DNA of 23,910 bases from positions 1 to 23,910 of the forward strand of contig DASRZM010000016.1 in NCBI GenBank assembly GCA_035686365.1, read 5' to 3'. Numbering within the stretch: the first letter of the stretch is position 1; each line of letters begins with the position of its first letter. Source of the DNA: DASRZM01 sp035686365 (GTDB taxonomy: Bacteria; Pseudomonadota; Gammaproteobacteria; Xanthomonadales; Xanthomonadaceae). Of this stretch, positions 1 through 7,065 are shown one piece after another. The notes under the pieces were generated by a model that saw only the letters and a program-made list of their open reading frames with translations, was not told the origin of the DNA and made no database searches. A program made the translations under genes and the position numbers.

Positions 1-2
1 TG

Positions 3-542
3 ACCCTGGCCTGCAACCAGAAGAACAACCGCGATCCGCTGATGCAGCTCACACCCGGCGAGGTCGGCCACGCGCTGCGTTCGATGGAGGTGCGCAAGCT
101 GGTCAGGTCGGTCCACGGAGCCCGCGCGCAGCGCTGGGAGCACCGCTTTGCCGAGGCATTGTCGGTGACCGCCAAGCAGCAGGCGCTGCTGGGCGTACTG
201 ATCCTGCGGGGTCCCCAGACTGCTCCCGAGCTGTTCACGCGTACCGGGCGGCTGGCGGGGTTCGACGATCTGGAGGACCTGCGCTACTCGCTGGACCGGA
301 TGATCCAGCAGGATCCGCCGTACGCGGTGAACCTGGGCCGCGCTGCGGGGCAGCGCGAGGAGCGCTACATGCACCTGCTGTGCGGCCCGGTCGCTGCCGA
401 GGCCCATGCCCGGGCTGCAGCGAGCGCGCAGGCATCGCCGGCCGGCGGCCGCGCGGCGCTGGAGACCCGCATCGAGGACCTCGAGGCGCAGGTCCAGTCG
501 CTGCGCGAGGAACTAGACGCCCTGCGCGGACGTACCGACTGA
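3..542 (+). CDS. yceH: YceH family protein (DUF480), 3' part
   Basis: The reading frame is open from base 3 and enters from outside the window, so the N-terminus is missing; 179 residues are visible. The first residues read TLACNQKNNRDPLMQL, the conserved DUF480 signature, followed by a winged-helix-like alpha/beta segment (GEVGHALRSMEVRKLV). A second half follows (LLGVLILRGPQTAPELFTRTGRL) that looks like the second wing of the family's paired winged helices. The last 30 residues (LETRIEDLEAQVQSLREEL) form a short coiled coil, common at the C-terminus of this family. E. coli YceH is about 215 residues, so roughly 40-50 are probably missing. The molecular function of the family is not established; the fold suggests DNA or protein binding. 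An internal ATG at 42 is not a plausible start because the conserved motif lies before it. The gene ends 30 bases before the inverted-repeat element. Confidence 0.9.
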   Translation, partial: TLACNQKNNRDPLMQLTPGEVGHALRSMEVRKLVRSVHGARAQRWEHRFAEALSVTAKQQALLGVLILRGPQTAPELFTRTGRLAGFDDLEDLRYSLDRMIQQDPPYAVNLGRAAGQREERYMHLLCGPVAAEAHARAAASAQASPAGGRAALETRIEDLEAQVQSLREELDALRGRTD

Positions 543-572
543 CCCCCGGGGCACGTGTGAACCGGTACGGCG

Positions 573-799
573 GTACGGGGCGAAGCCAGAGCCGCGTCCC
601 GTTGGCTGCTGTTCCTCGCGCCCTCCGGGCCTGCGGCCCTGCGGGTTCGCGGCGGGCGGCCGGGGTTTGCAACAGCGCATCCTGCGCTGGTGCAAACGCG
701 CGTGCATCCATGCACGCGCCCCCTGCGGGGCCTGATCGTCCGCCCGCCGCCGCTGCGGAGGCGACGCCAACGGGACGCGCCTCTGGCTTCGCCCCGTAC
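573..799. repeat. MITE-like element with 34-bp terminal inverted repeats
   Basis: Bases 573-606 and 766-799 are inverted copies of one another over 34 bases with a single mismatch (outer end GTACGGGGCGAAGCCAGAG). The 159 bases between them contain no credible gene but hold a series of hairpins at 627-639, 665-697, 698-719 and 718-731. No transposase is encoded and I see no clear flanking target-site duplication. It fits a non-autonomous mobile repeat (MITE-like) or a large structured intergenic repeat, sitting between the 3' ends of yceH and a convergent small membrane-protein gene. There it could also act as a transcription terminator or RNA stabiliser. No other copy was seen in this window. 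Confidence 0.75.
665..719. other. Two back-to-back strong hairpins inside the inverted-repeat element
   Basis: The first hairpin pairs GTTTGCA (665-671) with TGCAAAC (691-697) and CAGCGCA (673-679) with TGCGCTG (683-689), with one A/G mismatch and a 3-base loop. The second begins at the next base: GCGCGTGCAT (698-707) pairs perfectly with ATGCACGCGC (710-719) across a 2-base gap. Both would form in RNA from either strand or as extruded single-stranded DNA. Tandem stems of this kind are typical of REP/MITE-like elements recognised by nucleases or transposases. That role is inference. Confidence 0.7.
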
Positions 800-816
800 T
801 GTCGAGGCCCGCAGGA

Positions 817-1023
817 TCAGTCGCCGCGGTAACCGAGCAGGCGTGCGGGCAGGAACAGGACCGTGCGCACGAAGGCCAGCAGCGCATCCATCAGCGCACC
901 GACGATGCGGAACGGGATCGACAGCAGCCACAGCAGCGGCCACAGCACCAGGATCAGCAGGGCCAGCGGCCAGCACAGCACCAGCACCAGGGCCCACATC
1001 AGCAGCACGAGCAGCGTCTTCAT
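817..1023 (-). CDS. Small hydrophobic membrane protein, unknown function
   Basis: The 68-residue product is almost entirely hydrophobic: residues 2-36 (TLLVLLMWALVLVLCWPLAL onward) form one long or two short transmembrane segments. An amphipathic C-terminal part (FRIVGALMDALLAFVRTVLF) ends in basic LPARLLGYRGD. Codon third positions are nearly all G or C, which supports real coding. The pattern resembles short uncharacterised membrane proteins I associate with the Xanthomonas/Lysobacter group, but I cannot name a family or function. No strong Shine-Dalgarno sequence precedes the ATG at 1023. The gene is divergent from the amidohydrolase at 1146 and convergent toward the inverted-repeat element. 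Confidence 0.7.
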   Translation of the reverse strand: MKTLLVLLMWALVLVLCWPLALLILVLWPLLWLLSIPFRIVGALMDALLAFVRTVLFLPARLLGYRGD

Positions 1024-1145
1024 CGGAAATCCGCGTAGGAGTCGGACCCGTGACTGACGGCCCCGCGCAGCGCGATGTGACAGCAGCCGGGCCAGCGCCG
1101 GGATCGATTATGCTTCCGGGCTCCGAACCACGGGAGGTGCCGGTA

Positions 1146-2456
1146 ATGCGGATCGTGCTGCTGGCCGCGCTATTGCTGGTCGTGGAAGGCGCAGGTGCCA
1201 CGCCCCGGTGGACCCTGGTCCATGCCGGCCAGTTGCTGGACCGGCCCGGGCAGGCCGCCCGCGGGCCCAGCACGGTGCTGGTCCGCGACGACCGCTTCGT
1301 CCAGGTCCGCGAAGGCTTCGTCGACGCGACCGGCTTCGAAGGCGTGCCCGCGGACGCCACGGTGATCGATCTGCGCGGGCGTTTCGTCCTGCCGGGGCTG
1401 ATCGATTCCCACGTCCACCTGGCCTCCGACAAGGGCGGCGTGGCGCGGCAGCTTTCGGCGGTGTCCGACAGCGTCGCCGACGTCGCCTACGAGGCGGCCG
1501 TCAATGCCCGCAAGACGCTCGAGGCGGGCTTTACCACCGTTCGCAATCTGGGGGACAGCGACGGCGTGGTGCTTGCGCTGCGCGACGCGATCGCGGCCGG
1601 CAAGCTGCCCGGGCCACGCATCCTGGATGCCGGCCGCTCGATCTCGGCCACCTCCGGACACACCGATCCCAGGCTCGGGTTCCGCGAGGAGCTGCATCCG
1701 GCGTTCGCCGCCGGCACCCTGTGCGACGGCGTGGAATCGTGCCGCCGCGCCGTGCGCGAACAGATCGGCCGCGGCGTGGACGTGATCAAGATCGCAACCA
1801 CCGGCGGCGTCAACAGCCGCATCGGCGCCGGCCTGGGCGCGCAGATGTTCGAGGACGAGGCGCGCGCACTGGTCCAGACCGCGCACCTGTACGGAAAGAG
1901 GGTCGCCGTGCATGCCCACGGCGCGGACGGCATCGCACTGGCGCTGGAGGCCGGCGCCGATTCGATCGAGCACGGCACCTTGCTGGACGAGGCCGGCGTG
2001 GCGCTGTTCCTGCGCTCGGGCGCGTACTACGTGCCCACGCTGTCGACCGTCAACGGCTACCTGGAGCGGCTGGCCGCGGACCCCGACGCCTATCCGCCCG
2101 AGGTATTGCCCAAGGTGCGCTGGCGCATCGACATCACCGGCAAGTCGCTGCAGCTGGCCTCGGCGCGTGGCGTGAAGATCGCCTTCGGCACCGACGCCGG
2201 CGTGAGCCGGCACGGGCGCAATGCCGACGAATTCGAGCTGATGGTCGCCCACGGCATGAGCCCGCAGTCGGCCATCGTGGCCGCCACCGTCCATGCCGCC
2301 GACCTGCTCGGGCTCGGCGATTCGCTCGGCAGCATCGAGCCGGGGATGCTTGCCGACCTGATTGCGGTCGAAGGCGATCCTTTGGCCGATGTCACGGTCC
2401 TCAAGGACGTACGCCTGGTGATGAAGGGTGGCCGCGTGCACCATCGGGCGCGGTGA
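1146..2456 (+). CDS. Secreted amidohydrolase family protein (imidazolonepropionase/Xaa-Pro dipeptidase-like)
   Basis: The 436-residue product begins with a signal peptide (MRIVLLAALLLVVEGAGA). The small beta-sandwich of the superfamily (residues about 22-80 plus the C-terminus) flanks a TIM barrel. Metal ligands are visible: HxH at H89/H91 in GLIDSHVHLA, a probable carboxylated lysine K215 in VDVIKIATTGG, H256/H258 in VAVHAHGAD, H276 in SIEHGTLL and D350 in FGTDAG. This set matches the binuclear branch of imidazolonepropionase-like enzymes, which includes prolidase-type dipeptidases acting on Xaa-Pro or Xaa-Arg/Lys peptides; the substrate cannot be read from sequence. The start at 1146 is preferred over an in-frame ATG at 1110 because GGGAGGTG at 1132-1139 is well spaced and the signal peptide begins there. 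A TATGCT hexamer at 1110-1115 is a weak -10 candidate. It probably works in the periplasm on peptide-derived substrates. Confidence 0.9.
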   Translation: MRIVLLAALLLVVEGAGATPRWTLVHAGQLLDRPGQAARGPSTVLVRDDRFVQVREGFVDATGFEGVPADATVIDLRGRFVLPGLIDSHVHLASDKGGVARQLSAVSDSVADVAYEAAVNARKTLEAGFTTVRNLGDSDGVVLALRDAIAAGKLPGPRILDAGRSISATSGHTDPRLGFREELHPAFAAGTLCDGVESCRRAVREQIGRGVDVIKIATTGGVNSRIGAGLGAQMFEDEARALVQTAHLYGKRVAVHAHGADGIALALEAGADSIEHGTLLDEAGVALFLRSGAYYVPTLSTVNGYLERLAADPDAYPPEVLPKVRWRIDITGKSLQLASARGVKIAFGTDAGVSRHGRNADEFELMVAHGMSPQSAIVAATVHAADLLGLGDSLGSIEPGMLADLIAVEGDPLADVTVLKDVRLVMKGGRVHHRAR

Positions 2457-2486
2457 GCTGCCGCCTCGTATCCGCGAAAAAGTGCG

Positions 2487-2505
2487 GGGCGGCTTTTGGC
2501 CGCCC
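2487..2505 (-). terminator. Hairpin between convergent amidohydrolase genes
   Basis: GGGCGGC (2487-2493) pairs with GCCGCCC (2499-2505) around a TTTTG loop. Read on the minus strand it is followed after a few bases by CTTTTTC, giving a modest U-tract just past the stop codon of the deacylase gene. It may terminate that transcript; on the plus strand there is no U-tract. Confidence 0.4.
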
Positions 2506-2544
2506 TGCCGCGGCCCCGCCCCGACACGGGTCGCGCTTCGCGGT

Positions 2545-4254
2545 TCAGTGTCGTGATGCGGGAGCCGGTTGCCAGCCCGGTCCCCGTACCACACGCCCCG
2601 GCAGGGCGCCGGTCGGCTCGCCACCGGCCAATGCCTGCACGCCGTTGACGAAGACCTCGCGCACGCCGGTCGCGAACTGCTGCGGCCGGGCGAAGGTGGC
2701 CCGGTCGATGATCGTGTCCGGGTCGAACACCACCAGGTCCGCGTAACAGCCCGGGTCCAGGCAGCCGCGCCCTTCCAGCTTCCAGTTGCGTGCAGGCAGC
2801 CGGGTGACGCGCGAGATCGCCTCGGCCTGCGTCATCAGCCCTTCGTCGCGGGCGTAGTGCCCCAGCAGGCGGGCGAAGTTGCCGTACGCCCGCGGGTGGG
2901 TGCTGCTCTTCAGGAACACGCCTTCGGGCGCCGAGGCCTCGGCATCGGAGCCGAAGCTGACCCAGGGCTGGCGGATGCCCAGGCGCACGTTCTCTTCCGA
3001 CATCAGGAAGTAGGCGGTGTCCACGCGCGAATCGTCCTCGATCACCAGGTCGATGATGGTGTCCTCCGGCGTGGTGCCGCGCATGGCCGCGACCTCCGCC
3101 AGGGATTTGCCGGTCAGCGGCTTGAGCCGCTCGTTCCTGAACCCGATGAACAGCACACGCTCGGGCGAGCCGGCCGCCAGGTACAGGTTCTCCCACTCGT
3201 CGCTGGGCGTTCGCATCTCCCGGAGCACACGGGCACGGATCGCCGGATCCTTCAGCCGCGCGACCCAGGCGTCGTGGCCGCCCTCCTGGACCCATGGCGG
3301 CATGGCCGCGTACAGGCCGGTGGCGCCGGCGGTGTAGGCGTACATGTCCGCACCGATGTCGACGCCGTCGGCGCGTGCCGCATCGATCCGCGCGATCGCC
3401 TGCGCCATCTTCGGCCAGTTGTTCTCGCCGGCCGCCTTCAGGTGGTAGATCTCGGCGCGCACGCCCGCCTCGCGCGCGATCCGGACGGTCTCCTCGACCG
3501 CCTCGAGCAGGCGCTCGCCTTCGCTGCGCATGTGCGTGATGTAGCCGCCGCCGTGCGCGCCCGCAGCCTTCGCGAGCGCAACCAGCTCTCCGGTGTCCGC
3601 ATAGAAGGCCGGTGCATAGATCAGCGAGGCGCCGACCCCGAGCGCGCCCTCGCGCATCGCACGATCCACCAGCGCCTGCATGCGCGCCAGCTCCTGCGGC
3701 GTCGGGTCGCGATCCTCGTATCCCAGTTCGTGGATGCGCACCGTGGTGGCACCGACGAAGGAGGCCACGTTCATGGCCACGCCCCGCTCGACCAGGTGAT
3801 CCAGGTACTCGGCCAGGCTGGTCCAGGCGATCTCGTACCGGATGTCGCCCTGCTGCCTGAGCGCTTCGGCCTTCATCGCCTCGTTCAGCGGACCCATCGA
3901 CCAGCCCTCGCCGAAGATCTCCAGGGTGACGCCCTGCTTGAGGTCGCTCAGGCCGCGCCCGTCCTCGATCAGCGACTCGGTCGCCCACGAGAGCATGTTG
4001 ATGAACCCCGGCGCCACCGCCATGCCGGTGGCATCGACGCGGCGATCGGCCGTGAAGACGGCCTCGGGCGCCAGCAGCGCGGCGACGCGGTCGCCGTTCA
4101 CGGCGACCGTCAGCGCTCTGGGGGCGTCGCCGCTGCCGTCGTGGACCAGGCCGCCGGTGATGGCGAGCTCGTAGTGGGGCGTTTCGCGCTGCGGTGCCGC
4201 GCAGGCGGCCAGGAGCACGATCCAGAGGCAGAGGATGACGCGGTGCATGTGCAT
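2545..4254 (-). CDS. D-aminoacylase / N-acyl-D-amino-acid deacylase-like lipoprotein lacking the HxH motif
   Basis: The 569-residue product starts with a lipoprotein signal (MHMHRVILCLWIVLLAAC, lipobox cysteine C18), so it should be anchored on the periplasmic side. The rest follows the N-acyl-D-amino-acid deacylase pattern: an N-terminal ELAITGGLVHDGSG beta strand, a TIM barrel with YITHMRSEG (H241) and IYHLKAAG (H271), SFGSDAEAS (D437), and a C-terminal GCYADLVVFDPDTI strand. The block normally reading GFIDxHxH reads GFINMLSWA (N86-W90), so both histidines are gone. The GNCG-type cysteine position reads FGEGWSMG. In the characterised Alcaligenes D-aminoacylase the tight zinc uses that Cys plus the two later His, so metal binding here must differ. 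AAAGGA sits 6 bases before the ATG at 4254, which favours it over the Met two codons later. It is convergent with another amidohydrolase. Family call is firm; activity and substrate are uncertain. Confidence 0.85.
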   Translation of the reverse strand: MHMHRVILCLWIVLLAACAAPQRETPHYELAITGGLVHDGSGDAPRALTVAVNGDRVAALLAPEAVFTADRRVDATGMAVAPGFINMLSWATESLIEDGRGLSDLKQGVTLEIFGEGWSMGPLNEAMKAEALRQQGDIRYEIAWTSLAEYLDHLVERGVAMNVASFVGATTVRIHELGYEDRDPTPQELARMQALVDRAMREGALGVGASLIYAPAFYADTGELVALAKAAGAHGGGYITHMRSEGERLLEAVEETVRIAREAGVRAEIYHLKAAGENNWPKMAQAIARIDAARADGVDIGADMYAYTAGATGLYAAMPPWVQEGGHDAWVARLKDPAIRARVLREMRTPSDEWENLYLAAGSPERVLFIGFRNERLKPLTGKSLAEVAAMRGTTPEDTIIDLVIEDDSRVDTAYFLMSEENVRLGIRQPWVSFGSDAEASAPEGVFLKSSTHPRAYGNFARLLGHYARDEGLMTQAEAISRVTRLPARNWKLEGRGCLDPGCYADLVVFDPDTIIDRATFARPQQFATGVREVFVNGVQALAGGEPTGALPGRVVRGPGWQPAPASRH

Positions 4255-4290
4255 GGCCGGTCCTTTCTGGAAGGCCTGAACCCGCCCGTC

Positions 4291-4304
4291 CTGGACTCGT
4301 CCAG
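4291..4304. promoter_or_regulatory. 14-bp palindrome upstream of the deacylase gene
   Basis: CTGGACTCGTCCAG has 6-base inverted arms around TC and lies 37-50 bases before the deacylase start codon. A related GGACTCG repeats at 4312-4318. It could be an operator half-site pair or a leader hairpin. The 252-base gap (4255-4506) holding it, between deacylase and patatin, has no recognisable promoter boxes. Confidence 0.2.
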
Positions 4305-4506
4305 ACTTGTCGGACTCGATCGGGCTCGGGCACTTGCGCACCCGATCCGCGAGCGCGCCATCCGTGCCGCGCGAACCTCCGAATCCGGCGATGCTAGCAG
4401 CAGGTGCCATGGGCCGGCGCCGTACGCGGGCCGGGCCGGGTCGCGAAGCCCTGTCGTCGGGTCGCACCCATGGGACGCTCCTGAACCGGTCCTTCCATGG
4501 CCGGGC

Positions 4507-5775
4507 TCAGCGGGGCGCCGGGGAGCCCGATCGCCAGCGCAGCGGCCGCAGTCGCCGGTGGCTGTGGCGCAGCGCGCGGCGGACCTGGGACTCGTCGGCG
4601 TGCTCCGGATACGGCCACCGCGGCGGCGGCGCGGTGGACGCGATCTCCACGCCGGCCTGCAGGCCGTTCTGGCAGGCGAAGTAACCGTGATTGACCAGCA
4701 CCCGGAATTCGTCGGGATCGAAGCGGTCCAGGTCGGTGCGCACGCGCGCGATCACCTCGGCAACCAGTTGTGCGCTGTAGCCGTCGGCGCCCGGGTCGCG
4801 CCCGCCCGACAGGCTCCAGTAGGCGCCCCGGATCGTACCCTGTCCGGTGAGCGTGAACAGCAGCCGCTTGCGCAGTGCGACCGCCTGGTTGCCCACGACC
4901 TGCGTGTACCGGAGCAGCCGCCGCAGCCAGTTCCGTCCCGGTGCGAACGCGAACGGTGCCCCGGCGTCGGACACCAGCACCGTGCGGTAACGCCGCAGCG
5001 CCGGTTCCGTGGCGAGGTTGTCGTAGACGCCGCCGTCGGTCAGCTCGATCCGGTCGCGCAGCGCATCGCCCTCGCCGTCGAGCCGGCCGCGCATGAAGTC
5101 CCCGGCACCGGCAGCAAACCGCACCGGGCCGAACAGCGGCGGGAAGCTCGACGAGGCGGCCACCGCATGCGCCAGCGCTATGCGCCGCGGCTCGCGCAGG
5201 TAGCCGGTCAGAAAGTCGCCCACCCGCTCGCGCGAGAACTCCCAGTTGACCCCGCAGGTCAGGTTGGTCGCGCAGAACACGAAGCGCGGCGCGTCGGGCA
5301 GGTCCGACAATGCCGCGCCGCCGAGAAAGCGTTCGTAGGCGCGCTCGAGCAGCGCCACCCGACGAGAGGGCCACACCAGGTTGATCACCGCCGTGCGCAG
5401 CACGGCCGACGTGCGGATGTCGCGCGCGGTGATCCGTTCGAATGGATCCACCACGACGGCACGGAAATCGGTGCGTGCACACCAGTCGGCGAAGCCCTCC
5501 TGTGGGCCGGCACGCCCGCGCAGATATCGCGTGGCCAGCCAGGCCGAGACGATGCTGCCGCCGGATACCGAGGAGACCAGGTCGACCGCGCCCAGCAGGC
5601 CGGTTTCGTGCAGCCGCAGCATCGCGCCCAGGTGGAACAGCGCTGCCCGGTAGCCGCCGCCGGACAGGCACAGCGCGAGGTCCCGCGGCCGCCGCGTCGA
5701 GCGCGTGAGCGCGCGGGCGGCCACCGACTCGCGCCGCGTGCGCAGCGATTCCAGTTCGGGATCGGTCGGGTTCAT
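4507..5775 (-). CDS. Patatin-like phospholipase
   Basis: The 422-residue product carries all patatin landmarks. These are the oxyanion loop SGGGYRAALFHLGAM (G39-R43), the nucleophile elbow SSVSGGS with S71 as the catalytic serine (serine in place of the first glycine of GxSxG, common in bacterial members), and the dyad aspartate D247 in LTDGGVYDN. ASSSFPPLFGPV (207-218) is the usual family segment before the dyad strand. No signal peptide or membrane helix is present, so it acts in the cytosol or on the inner membrane face, or is delivered by a specialised secretion route. Family members hydrolyse acyl ester bonds of phospholipids. The start at 5775 leaves 77 bases to the upstream SGNH hydrolase gene on the same strand; a longer frame would overlap that gene and reads as shadow. 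No clear Shine-Dalgarno precedes it. The first 35 residues are charged and arginine-rich. Confidence 0.88.
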   Translation of the reverse strand: MNPTDPELESLRTRRESVAARALTRSTRRPRDLALCLSGGGYRAALFHLGAMLRLHETGLLGAVDLVSSVSGGSIVSAWLATRYLRGRAGPQEGFADWCARTDFRAVVVDPFERITARDIRTSAVLRTAVINLVWPSRRVALLERAYERFLGGAALSDLPDAPRFVFCATNLTCGVNWEFSRERVGDFLTGYLREPRRIALAHAVAASSSFPPLFGPVRFAAGAGDFMRGRLDGEGDALRDRIELTDGGVYDNLATEPALRRYRTVLVSDAGAPFAFAPGRNWLRRLLRYTQVVGNQAVALRKRLLFTLTGQGTIRGAYWSLSGGRDPGADGYSAQLVAEVIARVRTDLDRFDPDEFRVLVNHGYFACQNGLQAGVEIASTAPPPRWPYPEHADESQVRRALRHSHRRLRPLRWRSGSPAPR

Positions 5776-5852
5776 CCGGGGAGTAGACCCGGTTGCGGTC
5801 TCAATGCACGAGAGGTCCCGCGTCCCGGCTCCCGCGACAGGTACAACACCGG

Positions 5853-6692
5853 TCAGAGCCACCTGCCGACCTCGGGCGCCCAGTGCTCGTCGACGAGCTT
5901 CTTGTAGCCCTTCCCGAGCGGGTGGATCTCGTTGTCCCACCAGCCATCGTACTCGGACAGCTCCCGCCGCGTGTCGAGCACGACCAGTTCGCCGATGCCG
6001 GTACCCAGCTCGTGCAGGAAGTTCGCGAACGAAGTCAGCAGCCAGCGCGAGAGCTCCCGCTGCTCGCCCGGATCGCGCAGTCCGACCGCGCGCATCGGCC
6101 CCCACATCCACGGACCGGTCTGGTAGCCGATGAACTCGTAGCCCTTGGGCGATGGCGTGACATCGGCGTAGGTATGGCACAGGATCGGTGCGCCGTGGGC
6201 ATGCGAGTCACGCAGGTTGGCGATCGCGCGGTAGGACTCGCCGATGCGCTCGAAGGTCGCGGCCAGCGGCTGCAACAGCAGGTGCTTGCGCACGACCTCG
6301 GGTCGATCGCCGTTCCACTTCCACTGCCGGCCCTGGGGAGGATCCCCGGCCCGCTTCAGGTGCTGCTCGAAGTCCCTGCCGATCACGTCGTTGCCGCCCA
6401 GCGAGACCAGCACCAGCCGGAACGGTCGCCCCAGTTCCTCGTCCAGGTATGCCGCCGCGCGCGCAAGCGAGGGCACGAAACGCGGCACCTCTTCGGCGTC
6501 GCGGCCCGGATCGCTGTCGTCCATGAACAGCAGCTCGTTCCTGAAGTGCGTGGCCAGCTTGCGCTGGATGTCCCCGTAGCGACGCAGCGGGTACTGGAAC
6601 CAGGAATCGCCGATCGACAGGACCGGCGCGTGGCGGCGGTGCCTGCGCAGTGCATCCACGTAGCGGCGCAGGTGGGTGTAGCTGATGGCCAT
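5853..6692 (-). CDS. SGNH/GDSL-type hydrolase (GDSW variant)
   Basis: The 279-residue product shows the SGNH blocks: block I VLSIGDSWFQYP (catalytic S30; GDSW rather than GDSL), block III LVSLGGNDVIG (G100, N101), and a C-terminal WWDNEIHPLGKGY supplying the acid and histidine (D253, H257). Here Asp and His are three residues apart rather than the usual two, so N254 or another residue may shift the triad geometry. There is no signal peptide, so it is probably a cytosolic esterase or lipase; the acyl substrate is unknown. ATG 6692 is chosen because GGGGA lies 5-6 bases upstream; an in-frame ATG at 6722 lacks any ribosome site. It precedes the patatin gene by 77 bases on the same strand, so the two are probably co-transcribed. 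Confidence 0.85.
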   Translation of the reverse strand: MAISYTHLRRYVDALRRHRRHAPVLSIGDSWFQYPLRRYGDIQRKLATHFRNELLFMDDSDPGRDAEEVPRFVPSLARAAAYLDEELGRPFRLVLVSLGGNDVIGRDFEQHLKRAGDPPQGRQWKWNGDRPEVVRKHLLLQPLAATFERIGESYRAIANLRDSHAHGAPILCHTYADVTPSPKGYEFIGYQTGPWMWGPMRAVGLRDPGEQRELSRWLLTSFANFLHELGTGIGELVVLDTRRELSEYDGWWDNEIHPLGKGYKKLVDEHWAPEVGRWL

Positions 6693-6849
6693 GGCGTTCC
6701 CCGGATATCGACGGTCCGTCATGATTCTGACGCGCGGGCGCGGTTTCTCCCATCCCCGCCCCGGCGCGGCCGGCAGCGGCGCCGTTCACATCCCGCAGGC
6801 AGTGGCCACGATATCCAGTCCGCCATCCTCGCGATCGGGACCCCACCGG

Positions 6850-7065
6850 ATGGCCAAGTCCAGCGTCGTGCCCCGCCTTGCGTCGTTGGGAACCCTGCGC
6901 GACCGGTTCGCCCTCAACGCCCTGCGTGCCGAGGTGGCGCGACTGCGTGCGACGCTCGATCGTCGCGACCGCCAGATCGCCAACCTGGAGCGCCAGATCG
7001 CCGACGGCTTCTCGCTCGGCTACCGGCTCGGGCGCGAGGATTCCAAGCCGGGCTCCGGGGACTGA
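6850..7065 (+). CDS. Small coiled-coil protein, unknown function
   Basis: The 71-residue ORF begins MAKSSVVPRLASLG and continues into a heptad-like, highly charged helix (LRAEVARLRATLDRRDRQIANLERQ). It ends with a GFSLGYRLGRE tail. Third codon positions are almost all G/C and the leucine spacing fits a coiled coil, both arguing for real coding. The ribosome site is weak (GGGACC, about 10 bases upstream). Its last 46 bases overlap the 3' end of the permease gene on the opposite strand, so one of the two 3' ends is unusual. I recognise no family. It could also be a chance ORF in GC-rich DNA. Confidence 0.5.
   Translation: MAKSSVVPRLASLGTLRDRFALNALRAEVARLRATLDRRDRQIANLERQIADGFSLGYRLGREDSKPGSGD

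Noticed and set aside
1033..1050. GTAGGAGTCGGACC sequence resembling a single REP half
   Set aside because: It matches the REP core only for the first eight bases and has no inverted partner nearby.
690..1145. Upstream extension of the amidohydrolase to 690
   Set aside because: The extension runs through the inverted-repeat element and the opposite-strand small gene. A good ribosome site and signal peptide mark the start at 1146.
2569..5907. Very long plus-strand open frame opposite the deacylase and patatin genes
   Set aside because: It is antisense to clearly recognisable genes, spans their intergenic gaps, and its translation is rich in R/A/H/Q with no domain signature. Such shadows are expected in GC-rich DNA.
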